Part shown: in pieces, positions 1 through 5,201 of the stretch
How positions within the stretch are numbered: the stretch's first letter is position 1
Layout of the letters: every line of letters starts with the position of its first letter
Origin: Candidatus Aminicenantota bacterium
GTDB lineage: Bacteria; Acidobacteriota; Aminicenantia; Aminicenantales; Aminicenantaceae
Length of the DNA: 5,342 bases
Assembly (NCBI GenBank): GCA_016926925.1
Contig: JAFGNQ010000259.1
Coordinates: 1 to 5,342, forward strand
Reading direction: 5' to 3'
Made by a program: the position numbers and the translations under genes
The notes under the pieces: model-generated
Told to the model about the DNA's origin: nothing
The model's input: only the letters and a program-made list of their open reading frames with translations
Database searches by the model: none

Positions 1-199
1 CGATTCCCCGCTATGAATAAGGATACTTCTGCTGATGCGTTTTGGTCCCCTCGCCTCGCCTCTGGCTTAGCCCTTGGCTTAGAACACTATTCTAATTACG
101 CTATTCATAATTTGCCAAGCATTTTATAGGCTAACGTGCATATATAAAATAAGTTAATGATACTTAGTCGATTATTTCGATAGATTTTATTGTTGAAGA

Positions 200-217
200 A
201 AAAATATGCCTGTCCCC
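200..217 (+). repeat. 18-bp dispersed repeat, copy 1
   Basis: AAAAATATGCCTGTCCCC occurs here and, identical over all 18 bases, at 4893-4910 in the same orientation. Both copies are intergenic and lie upstream of a gene. Its reverse strand reads GGGGACAGGCAT, which resembles the short GGAC/GTAG-type repeats (REP-like) that REP-associated tyrosine transposases mobilise. That link is from memory of the repeat class and is inference. No clear inverted partner sits next to this copy, unlike copy 2. Confidence 0.55.
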
Positions 218-221
218 TTTC

Positions 222-257
222 TTGACATCATTGACCCCGATGTTTCGAGTGTGTTAT
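222..257 (+). promoter_or_regulatory. Possible promoter of the glycosyltransferase
   Basis: A perfect -35 hexamer TTGACA lies at 222-227 and a second near-match TTGACC at 231-236. The best -10-like hexamer downstream is TGTTAT at 252-257, which is 15 bp from the second -35 and 24 bp from the first, so spacing is poor for either. This is the only sigma70-like signal seen just upstream of the glycosyltransferase. Treat it as weak. Confidence 0.22.
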
Positions 258-274
258 TTTCGGGAAGGTAATGC

Positions 275-331
275 ATGAGCTGCCTCTATCTCCCTATGGA
301 CCCACGGCCGTTATGTAAGAGATATGGATAA
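275..331 (+). CDS. Possible leader peptide overlapping the glycosyltransferase start
   Basis: This 18-codon ORF encodes MSCLYLPMDPRPLCKRYG. It has a GGAAGG ribosome-binding sequence at 263-268, six bases before its ATG, and its TAA (329-331) lies just inside the glycosyltransferase, whose ATG is at 324. The glycosyltransferase itself has only a weak purine stretch in front of its start. The arrangement would fit translational coupling, where ribosomes finishing the short ORF restart at 324. The peptide resembles nothing I know and has no run of a single amino acid as in attenuators. It may be chance, and a shorter ATG at 271 in another frame exists. Confidence 0.22.
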   Translation: MSCLYLPMDPRPLCKRYG

Positions 332-1262
332 AATCGCCATCGTTCTCCCCGTACACAACAGAAAAAGCATCACCCTGGACTGCCTGGAACATCTGCAGGA
401 CATCTCCCGGGAAGGGTACGCAGCCGAGACCGTTGTGGTCGATGACGGCTCCACGGACGGGACATCCGAAGCCATAGCGCAAAAGTACCCGGACATAACC
501 ATACTCAAAGGGGACGGAAACCTGTGGTGGGCCGGGAGCGTCAACACCGGATTCCGGTACGCACTCGACAATGCATTCGACTTCGTCTACACCCTGAACG
601 ACGACATCGAATTTTTCCCCGATACCCTCCAGGTTCTCTACGACACCCTGAAGGACAGAAGAGACTGTGTCTGCAGCTCCATCTTTCTGGGTTTCAGGGA
701 GAGAGACAAGATCGTCTATGCGGGGGTCGAGGTTCACGGCTTTTTCAAAAAGCTTAGGAGCAGCTTCGAAGGGCCTTTTCGTGACGAATACAAAGGATGG
801 ATCCAGGAAGCGGATACACTGACGACCAAATCCACGCTGACTCCGACAGATATCATAAAAAAAGCCGGGCTCATGGATGCCGAACATTTACCGCACAACT
901 TCGCGGATTTCGACTATTTCCTGCGCGTCAAGAGCGCGGGGTACTCTGTGCTTGTGAATTTCGGCAGCCGCATCGTCAGCCGCGGTTCCGACACCGACTT
1001 TTTCCACTTGATCTTGAACAAGAACCTGAAGGAAGTGTTCCGGACTTTCTTCGACATCAAGTACACAAATCATCTGAGGACGATGTATTACTATGCGACC
1101 TTGAGGGAGAATTTCATCAAGGGGCATATCCTGTTTCTCCACAACCTGATCCCCTTCGCCGTCGGGCTGGCGCTCAAGGTGGTGTTGCCGAAGAAATGGC
1201 TGGAGAGATTGATCACTAAAACCGGAAGGCTCAAAAACGTGCACGTCGAGCAGAGTCCATAA
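324..1262 (+). CDS. Glycosyltransferase family 2 protein
   Basis: This 312-residue protein has the GT-A fold signature of family 2 glycosyltransferases, which transfer a sugar from a nucleotide-sugar to an acceptor, usually in surface polysaccharide or lipopolysaccharide synthesis. The N-terminal strand IAIVLPVHNR (4-13) is followed by the nucleotide-binding DDGSTDGT at 40-47. A GNLWWAGSVNTG stretch (65-76), common in rhamnosyltransferase-like members, comes next. LNDDIE at 91-96 supplies the metal-binding acidic pair equivalent to DxD. NFADFDYFLR (192-201) is probably the acceptor-side acidic motif. Near the C-terminus a hydrophobic stretch (about 273-293) ending in basic residues may lie on the membrane. 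No in-frame start exists upstream before a TGA at 276, so ATG 324 is chosen. Donor and acceptor cannot be told, and no other polysaccharide gene is in view. The family is confident; the substrate is unknown. Confidence 0.88.
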   Translation: MDKIAIVLPVHNRKSITLDCLEHLQDISREGYAAETVVVDDGSTDGTSEAIAQKYPDITILKGDGNLWWAGSVNTGFRYALDNAFDFVYTLNDDIEFFPDTLQVLYDTLKDRRDCVCSSIFLGFRERDKIVYAGVEVHGFFKKLRSSFEGPFRDEYKGWIQEADTLTTKSTLTPTDIIKKAGLMDAEHLPHNFADFDYFLRVKSAGYSVLVNFGSRIVSRGSDTDFFHLILNKNLKEVFRTFFDIKYTNHLRTMYYYATLRENFIKGHILFLHNLIPFAVGLALKVVLPKKWLERLITKTGRLKNVHVEQSP

Positions 1263-1307
1263 AAAACCCAAAGCGGAAGGCTCGATGGAGACGGCCGCTT
1301 ATTTGGG
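1261..1307 (-). terminator. Hairpin with T-tract on the minus strand, after the glycosyltransferase
   Basis: The arms CCCAAAGCGG (1267-1276) and CCGC-TTA-TTTGGG (1295-1307) can pair over 10 bp with a three-base bulge and an 18-base loop. Read on the minus strand the stem is followed directly by TTTTTT (complement of 1261-1266), the form of an intrinsic terminator. Read on the plus strand there is no U-tract after the stem. It therefore looks like a stop for leftward transcription entering the glycosyltransferase from downstream, although it could also weaken rightward read-through. Confidence 0.4.
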
Positions 1308-1429
1308 CTTGCATTGTCTGGAGAATCGCGTTAAAAGGAAACGGTAGCCGTCGGTTGAGAATACAGTGAGATTGGGTTTTGTCGCTCATCAGGTGTTTGA
1401 CTGGACGAACATCAGAAAAAATTAGTGAC

Positions 1430-1435
1430 GGAGGA
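1430..1435 (+). promoter_or_regulatory. Ribosome binding site that sets the aldehyde oxidoreductase start
   Basis: GGAGGA lies four bases before the ATG at 1440. An overlapping ATG at 1436 is in another frame and sits directly against the SD, so 1440 is the start. No convincing -35/-10 pair is seen in 1308-1429; TTGACT at 1397-1402 lacks a good -10 partner. Confidence 0.75.
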
Positions 1436-1439
1436 ATGA

Positions 1440-3185
1440 ATGAAGGGAGTTCACGGAAAGATCCTGACGATCGACTGCAAGGAAAAGAAATGTCGTGAAG
1501 AGTCCGTTTCAGCTGCGGTCTTCGAGAGATTTTTGGGCGGCAAAGGCCTGGCTTCCCATCTTCTAGTGGAGAGGAATCCGGCTGGTGTGGATCCCCTGTC
1601 TCCGGACAACAAATTGATTTTTGCGACCGGGCCGGCCAATGGATTTTCGATTTGGGGAGCCAACCGGTATGCGGCATTCACCAAATCGCCGCTGACAGGG
1701 ATATATTCGGAATCTTATTCGGGCGGAAAAGCCTTCCTGCACATAGTCAAGACGGGGTACGACGCGATCATTCTGGAGGGGGCGCTGGATAAATGGTCTT
1801 ACTGCGAAGTGAACAACGGATCGGTGTCCTTCGAGGATGCCGGTTTTCTTGCCGGCAAGGACAGCCTGGAAACCGAGCGGATACTCAAAGATAAATACGC
1901 GGGGCAAAAAGCCGGGATTTTGACTATAGGCCCTGCCGGCGAGAACCTGGTTAAGTTCGCCTATATCAACAACGATTTCGGCCGGTGCTTAGGGAGGACG
2001 GGTGTCGGGGCCGTCATGGGTAGCAAAAAGATCAAGGCCATCGTGTTTTTGGGCGACCGTGAAAAACAGGCCGCTGACAGCGACCTGCTGAAGGTCTTCT
2101 GGAAAGAGCAGTTCCTTGCGGGAAGCGAGAATCCGGTGTTCAAGGCCTACAAAAAACTGGGAACACCGATGATGGTCGATCTCACCAGCACGGTCGAGGC
2201 CTTTCCGTCCGAATACTGGCAGAGGGGAACCGTGCCTCATATCGAAAAAATCAATGCGGATGCCTTGAACGAAGCCTGCGAAGTCAAGGCCGGGGCCTGC
2301 ACTTTCTGTTTCATCGCCTGCAACAGGTTGACGACGATCAAGAGCGGCCGGCACAAGGGGATGACTCTCGACGGACCGGAATACGAAACCATCGGTGCCT
2401 TCGGAGGCCTAAATATGGTCGATGATATAAGGGAAATCGCTTATCTGAACGACGTCTGCGACAGGCTCGGGATGGACACGATCACGGCCGGAAATGTGAC
2501 GGCCTTTGCCATCGCGGCTTACAAGAGGGGGAAAATCGATTTTGCCGTCGACTATGGAGACGCGGACCGGATAGCGGATTTGCTGCACATGATCGCCACC
2601 AGGGAGGGGATCGGAGACCTATTGGCCGAGGGCGTTCGGTTTGCCGCCAAGGAGCTGGGATTGGAAGACATGGCTATCCATGTCAAGGGACTTGAGCCGC
2701 CGGCTTTCGATCCGCGCTACTTGAAAGGCATGGGTCTCGGCTTTGCCGTCTCCGACAGAGGCGCTTGCCATCTAAGGACGACCTTTTACAAGCCGGAGCT
2801 GGCAGGGCTGATCCCTCCGGAAAAAGTGGAGGGCAAAGCGGCCATGCTTCTGGAATACGAGGACAGGCTCACAATCTATGACACTTTGATCCTCTGCCGC
2901 TTCTTTAGAGACCTATTCTTCTGGGATGAGCTCAAGCAGATTGTGAAAGGGACGCTCGGGCTCGATCTCGGAGAGAAGGATTTTAAGGAAATATCCAGGA
3001 ATATCGCACTCACCATCAGAGAATTCAACTTGAGAGAGGGAATGAAGCCCGGGGAAGATTTTCTGCCCGAGTTCTTCTTCAAACACCCCATAGGGAAAAA
3101 TAAGCTGGTATTGGAGAAAAAAGAATTCAGCCGGCTGGTCAGTGATTACTACGCCCTCAGAGGCTATCCCCCTTCCGATCTATAA
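1440..3185 (+). CDS. aor: Tungsten-type aldehyde:ferredoxin oxidoreductase (AOR family)
   Basis: This 581-residue protein is a full-length member of the AOR family, cytoplasmic enzymes that oxidise aldehydes to acids (or run in reverse) with ferredoxin, using a tungsten bis-pyranopterin cofactor and one [4Fe-4S] cluster. The N-terminal domain has the typical FLGGKGLAS (31-39) and the conserved GRTGVGAVMGSKKIKAI (185-201). The cluster ligands are Cys287, Cys290 and Cys294 (CxxCxxxC) plus Cys486 in DTLILCRF, matching the spacing of the archaeal enzyme. Family motifs PEYET (313-317) and DRGACH (439-444), near the cofactor, are intact. No frameshift or missing ligand is seen. The gene stands alone: no ferredoxin-like partner, MoaD-like protein or cofactor gene adjoins it. 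Substrate is not readable from sequence; relatives include formaldehyde and glyceraldehyde-3-phosphate oxidoreductases and the BamB subunit of class II benzoyl-CoA reductase. The absence of neighbouring bam genes argues against the last. Confidence 0.95.
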   Translation: MKGVHGKILTIDCKEKKCREESVSAAVFERFLGGKGLASHLLVERNPAGVDPLSPDNKLIFATGPANGFSIWGANRYAAFTKSPLTGIYSESYSGGKAFLHIVKTGYDAIILEGALDKWSYCEVNNGSVSFEDAGFLAGKDSLETERILKDKYAGQKAGILTIGPAGENLVKFAYINNDFGRCLGRTGVGAVMGSKKIKAIVFLGDREKQAADSDLLKVFWKEQFLAGSENPVFKAYKKLGTPMMVDLTSTVEAFPSEYWQRGTVPHIEKINADALNEACEVKAGACTFCFIACNRLTTIKSGRHKGMTLDGPEYETIGAFGGLNMVDDIREIAYLNDVCDRLGMDTITAGNVTAFAIAAYKRGKIDFAVDYGDADRIADLLHMIATREGIGDLLAEGVRFAAKELGLEDMAIHVKGLEPPAFDPRYLKGMGLGFAVSDRGACHLRTTFYKPELAGLIPPEKVEGKAAMLLEYEDRLTIYDTLILCRFFRDLFFWDELKQIVKGTLGLDLGEKDFKEISRNIALTIREFNLREGMKPGEDFLPEFFFKHPIGKNKLVLEKKEFSRLVSDYYALRGYPPSDL

Positions 3186-3235
3186 AAAGGGAAAAGGCAT
3201 TTTTTTCCAGAGGTGAAGGGAAAAATCGACTATCA
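3186..3235. terminator. Convergent spacer with weak A/T hairpins
   Basis: Fifty bases separate two converging genes. GGAAAA (3190-3195) can pair with TTTTCC (3203-3208), and the overlapping TTTTTCC (3202-3208) can instead pair with GGAAAAA (3219-3225). These are mutually exclusive, A/T-rich and weak. One or the other may act as a termination signal in either direction, but neither is a classic GC stem with a U-tract. Bases 3189-3206 also match the reverse complement of the 18-bp repeat at 15 of 18 positions. Confidence 0.25.
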
Positions 3236-3685
3236 TTATTTCTGACCGGATTTTTCGGAAAGAGGCGGCTTTTTCGAGACCTTACCTCCTTCCTGAGGCT
3301 GCTTTTTCCGCTGCCCGCCTTTTTTATTTTGAATGGCACGGATGAGACCGCCCAGCATAGCCGAAACCCGATTGATGCGGTCGTCGAAATCGAGGTAATC
3401 CCCCTCGCCCAGATAACCGATCTCCCTGAAAATGATGAGTCTGGTTTTGAGTTCGGCCGCTGTGGCTTTAGCTTTTCCCAGGGAGTGGACGAAATTGGAG
3501 GCACCCCCCTTCTCCCGGCCTCCGGCTATGAGGGAGGCTACGGACACGGCCGATCTTTTGAGATCGTCCAGCATCGCTTTGTCGTCTCGAAAATTCCCGT
3601 TGTCAGAGAGTTTGTACATCTCGACGGCAAGATCCTTAGCCTGTTTCCAACATTCCAAATTTTCAAACCCGTAAAATTCACTCAT
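3236..3685 (-). CDS. Four-helix-bundle protein, S23/IVP family
   Basis: This 149-residue protein belongs to the family first named from ORFs in intervening sequences of 23S rRNA genes (S23/IVP, four helix bundle). The N-terminal FENLECWKQAKDLAVEMYKL (7-26) is the usual first helix. DDLKRSAVSVASLIAGGREKG (40-60) corresponds to the family signature, normally close to RAAVSIPSNIAEG; here the Asn and Glu are replaced by Leu and Gly. Helices three and four follow to about residue 119. The last 30 residues are a Lys/Gln/Gly-rich, probably unstructured tail that most members (about 115-125 residues) lack. The start is supported by AGGAGG (complement of 3691-3696) five bases upstream. No rRNA surrounds it. 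Molecular function is unknown for the family. It is a lone minus-strand gene between plus-strand metabolic genes, which suggests independent acquisition. Confidence 0.85.
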   Translation of the reverse strand: MSEFYGFENLECWKQAKDLAVEMYKLSDNGNFRDDKAMLDDLKRSAVSVASLIAGGREKGGASNFVHSLGKAKATAAELKTRLIIFREIGYLGEGDYLDFDDRINRVSAMLGGLIRAIQNKKGGQRKKQPQEGGKVSKKPPLSEKSGQK

Positions 3686-3746
3686 TTCTTCCTCCTCGAC
3701 TGAAAGACGAATGATTCGTAAGAAATTCTCATTTTAGGATTTTTTC

Positions 3747-3775
3747 TTGACAGGTTCTTGTCGGCAAACTAAACT
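3747..3775 (+). promoter_or_regulatory. Sigma70-like promoter for the fumarase alpha gene
   Basis: A perfect -35 TTGACA (3747-3752), a 17-bp spacer and a -10 TAAACT (3770-3775, four of six consensus bases) point to a transcript starting near 3782, about 55 bases before the fumarase ATG. The core overlaps a small dyad, GACA-6-TGTC (3749-3762), that could be an operator half-site pair but is too short to claim. The spacer is shared with the divergent four-helix-bundle gene, for which TAAAAT (complement of 3732-3737) is a possible -10 without a good -35. Confidence 0.55.
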
Positions 3776-3837
3776 AATCTGTTCATGCCCATACATAATT
3801 CACTTCAAAATATTTTTCATTCACCGGGAGGTCTCAT

Positions 3838-4695
3838 ATGAAAACCATTCGTTTTTCCGCTGTCAGAGACAAAGTCAAAGATATCGTTCAAGAAGCCAAT
3901 TTCGTACTGCAGGAAGATGTCCTCAAGGTCATCAAAGATATGAAGGAACGCGAGGAATCTTCTGTCGGCAAGGCTGTGTTTGACCAACTTTTGGAGAATG
4001 CCGAGATTGCACGAACAGAGAAACTGGGACTGTGTCAGGACACAGGACTGGCCGTGTTTTTCGTGGAATTGGGAGAAGATGTGCGCTTCGATAAGGACGG
4101 CGGGATCGAAAGCCTCAGAGACGCCATTACCGAGGGCGTCCGCGAAGGATATAAGGAAGGCTACCTGAGAAAGTCGGTCGTTGCCGATCCCATAAGACGT
4201 CAGAACACTGGCGACAACACACCGGCTTACATCCACTGGGAACTGGTTCCCGGCGATGCTTTCAAGGTTACGTTCATTGCCAAGGGCGGCGGGGCTGAAA
4301 ATATGAGCCAGGTGAGAATGTTCGCCCCGGCCGCAGGACAGCAGGGAATCGAGGACTTCGTGGTGGAGACGGTCGATGTAGGAAGCTCCAATCCCTGTCC
4401 ACCGACCATAGTCGGTGTGGGAGTCGGAGGGAATTTCGAGTATTCGGCCCTTCTTGCCAAGAAAGCATTGCTGCGAAGGCCGCTGGGATCGCACAATCCC
4501 GATCCATTCTACAAGGACATGGAAATCCGGCTTCTGGAACGGGTCAACAATTTGGGAATAGGCCCTCAGGGTTTGGGAGGGAGAATCACCTCGTTAGCGG
4601 TTCATGTGGAGGCCTTCCCGTGCCATATCGCATCCATGCCTGCGGCGGTGAACATACAGTGCCATTCACACCGAGTGCTTTCTTTTGAGATGTAA
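3838..4695 (+). CDS. Fumarate hydratase class I, alpha subunit
   Basis: This 285-residue protein matches the alpha (N-terminal) part of class I, oxygen-sensitive fumarases, which interconvert fumarate and L-malate with a [4Fe-4S] cluster in the cytoplasm. The three expected cluster cysteines are visible: Cys66 in LCQDTG (65-70), Cys187 in GSSNPCPPT (182-190) and Cys275 in NIQCHSHR (272-279). Their spacing (121 and 88 residues) is close to that of characterised class I enzymes. AKGGGAENMSQ and the GVGVGGNFE turn are also typical. GGGAGG lies six bases before the ATG. In two-subunit enzymes a beta subunit of roughly 180-200 residues normally follows directly and is needed for the active site; none is here. 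The related L(+)-tartrate dehydratase alpha subunit (TtdA) is so similar that it cannot be excluded, but the neighbouring 2-oxoacid oxidoreductase favours fumarase. Confidence 0.93.
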   Translation: MKTIRFSAVRDKVKDIVQEANFVLQEDVLKVIKDMKEREESSVGKAVFDQLLENAEIARTEKLGLCQDTGLAVFFVELGEDVRFDKDGGIESLRDAITEGVREGYKEGYLRKSVVADPIRRQNTGDNTPAYIHWELVPGDAFKVTFIAKGGGAENMSQVRMFAPAAGQQGIEDFVVETVDVGSSNPCPPTIVGVGVGGNFEYSALLAKKALLRRPLGSHNPDPFYKDMEIRLLERVNNLGIGPQGLGGRITSLAVHVEAFPCHIASMPAAVNIQCHSHRVLSFEM

Positions 4696-4740
4696 GCAGC
4701 CACAATAACTCTGCTCAAGGCCGAGTGTTTTATTGTCTGC
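4696..4740 (+). other. Long hairpin directly after the fumarase stop
   Basis: GCAG (4696-4699) pairs with CTGC (4737-4740), ACAATAA (4702-4708) with TTATTGT (4730-4736) and CTC (4709-4711) with GAG (4723-4725). Two small bulges interrupt the stem, giving 14 pairs around an 11-base loop. It begins on the base after the TAA. No U-tract follows, so it is not a standard intrinsic terminator; it may protect the 3' end of the fumarase message or cause pausing. Confidence 0.5.
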
Positions 4741-4751
4741 ATTAGAGACTC

Positions 4752-4774
4752 CTCCGCTATAGGATACAGCGGAG
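4752..4774 (+). other. GC-rich hairpin in the fumarase-ferredoxin gap
   Basis: CTCCGCT (4752-4758) is perfectly complementary to AGCGGAG (4768-4774) with a nine-base loop. It is followed by ACTGAAGC, not a U-tract. The same GAGACT flank appears on both sides (4745-4750 and 4772-4777). Confidence 0.45.
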
Positions 4775-4789
4775 ACTGAAGCTGCGAGA

Positions 4790-4808
4790 AATGGGGAAAG
4801 CCCCCATT
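4790..4808 (+). other. Second GC-rich hairpin in the fumarase-ferredoxin gap
   Basis: AATGGGG (4790-4796) pairs perfectly with CCCCATT (4802-4808) around a five-base loop AAAGC. No U-tract follows. With the two preceding hairpins it makes three stems in about 110 bases, the density expected of a structured RNA leader or trailer. I do not recognise a known riboswitch class. Confidence 0.45.
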
Positions 4809-4810
4809 CG

Positions 4811-4840
4811 TTGATTCGGAAAAGCTGTCAGGGCTATGAA
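4811..4840 (+). promoter_or_regulatory. Weak promoter candidate for the ferredoxin operon
   Basis: TTGATT (4811-4816), an 18-bp spacer and TATGAA (4835-4840) each match four of six sigma70 consensus bases. This would let the 2-oxoacid oxidoreductase genes be transcribed separately from fumarase. The match is modest. Confidence 0.22.
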
Positions 4841-4861
4841 AAAAGTCTCAATTATTAAAAA

Positions 4862-4910
4862 GGTGCCGGGCATTTTTATCTTTCATCACTGGAAAAATAT
4901 GCCTGTCCCC
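4862..4910 (+). repeat. REP-like inverted repeat containing copy 2 of the 18-bp repeat
   Basis: The right arm (4893-4910) is identical to the 18-bp repeat at 200-217. The left arm (4862-4879, GGTGCCGGGCATTTTTAT) matches its reverse complement at 13 of 18 positions, with one more G-U pair possible, around a 13-base loop. A stem with a GGCAT/ATGCC core would form in RNA, ending only eight bases before the ferredoxin SD. The shape, size and intergenic position are those of a REP-type element; mobilisation by a REP-associated tyrosine transposase elsewhere in the genome is inference. Confidence 0.5.
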
Positions 4911-4928
4911 GTTTGTTTGGAGGAATAG

Positions 4929-5183
4929 ATGCCGAAGAAAGGATATGTGGAAATATCTGTCGATGGCTGTAAGGGCTGCGGTCTCTGTGTGATCAACTGT
5001 CCTACCGAGTGCCTGGCTCTCAATACTTCCGATGTCAATAAGTTCGGCTTGTTTTACGCCTATCAGTCCGAGCTCGATAAATGCATCGCCTGCATGAACT
5101 GTGCCGTAATGTGTCCGGATGCAGCCATCACGGTTTACAGGATGAAAGAAAAGCCGAAAGCGAAAGAAGCGCCGGCCTCATAA
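4929..5183 (+). CDS. 2x[4Fe-4S] ferredoxin subunit of 2-oxoacid:ferredoxin oxidoreductase (KorD/VorD type)
   Basis: This 84-residue protein carries two [4Fe-4S] cluster motifs, Cys14-x2-Cys17-x2-Cys20-x3-Cys24-Pro and Cys52-x2-Cys55-x2-Cys58-x3-Cys62-Pro. The 27-residue linker between them is longer than in free bacterial ferredoxins and typical of the delta subunit of 2-oxoacid:acceptor oxidoreductases. That subunit passes electrons from the thiamine-diphosphate subunits to free ferredoxin. A Lys-rich tail (72-79) ends the protein. GGAGG (4919-4923) precedes the ATG by five bases. The alpha-subunit gene starts 18 bases after the stop, so the two are almost certainly one operon, usually ordered delta-alpha-beta-gamma. 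Whether the complex prefers 2-oxoglutarate (Kor) or branched-chain 2-oxoacids (Vor) cannot be judged here. Confidence 0.92.
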   Translation: MPKKGYVEISVDGCKGCGLCVINCPTECLALNTSDVNKFGLFYAYQSELDKCIACMNCAVMCPDAAITVYRMKEKPKAKEAPAS

Positions 5184-5190
5184 GGAATAA

Positions 5191-5196
5191 GGGAGG
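5191..5196 (+). promoter_or_regulatory. Ribosome binding site supporting a TTG start
   Basis: GGGAGG lies five bases before the TTG at 5202. The in-frame ATG at 5220 has no comparable sequence at the right distance, so the upstream TTG is preferred. Confidence 0.65.
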
Positions 5197-5201
5197 AAAC
5201 A

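Larger units (their letters stand above)
1..270. other. Left-edge AT-rich non-coding region
   Basis: No gene is recognised here. One frame stays open from the left edge to a TAG at 127-129, but its translation resembles no family I know and part of it comes from a short direct repeat (TGGCTTAG at 63-70 and again at 75-82). From about position 90 to 200 the sequence is clearly richer in A and T than the genes that follow, as is usual for intergenic DNA. The stretch also holds the 18-bp repeat at 200-217 and promoter-like hexamers at 222-257, listed separately. It could include the last codons of an upstream gene; nothing visible decides this. Confidence 0.5.

Noticed and set aside
63..82. Direct repeat TGGCTTAG spaced 12 bp
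   Set aside because: Only two eight-base units, with no array, hairpin or gene context to give it meaning.
1..129. Open frame from the left edge to TAG at 127-129, perhaps the end of an upstream gene
   Set aside because: Only 42 residues, no recognisable motif, and part of it arises from a short direct repeat. Too weak to annotate.
294..887. 197-codon minus-strand ORF opposite the glycosyltransferase
   Set aside because: It lies almost wholly antisense to a gene with clear GT2 motifs, has no recognisable domain and no good ribosome binding site; it is a shadow frame.
3236..3685. Diversity-generating retroelement accessory protein (Avd)
   Set aside because: Avd shares the four-helix-bundle fold, but no reverse transcriptase or template/variable repeat is in the window.
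3329..3703. 124-codon plus-strand ORF across the four-helix-bundle gene
   Set aside because: The minus-strand frame has the family signature and a strong SD. The plus-strand product resembles nothing.
3817..4494. 225-codon minus-strand ORF opposite fumarase alpha
   Set aside because: The plus strand carries the three-cysteine fumarase pattern; the reverse frame is a by-product of its codon use.
4696..4928. Decayed fumarase beta-subunit gene
   Set aside because: I translated the gap by eye and saw no beta-subunit-like sequence; it is hairpins and repeat, too short to hold even half of that gene.
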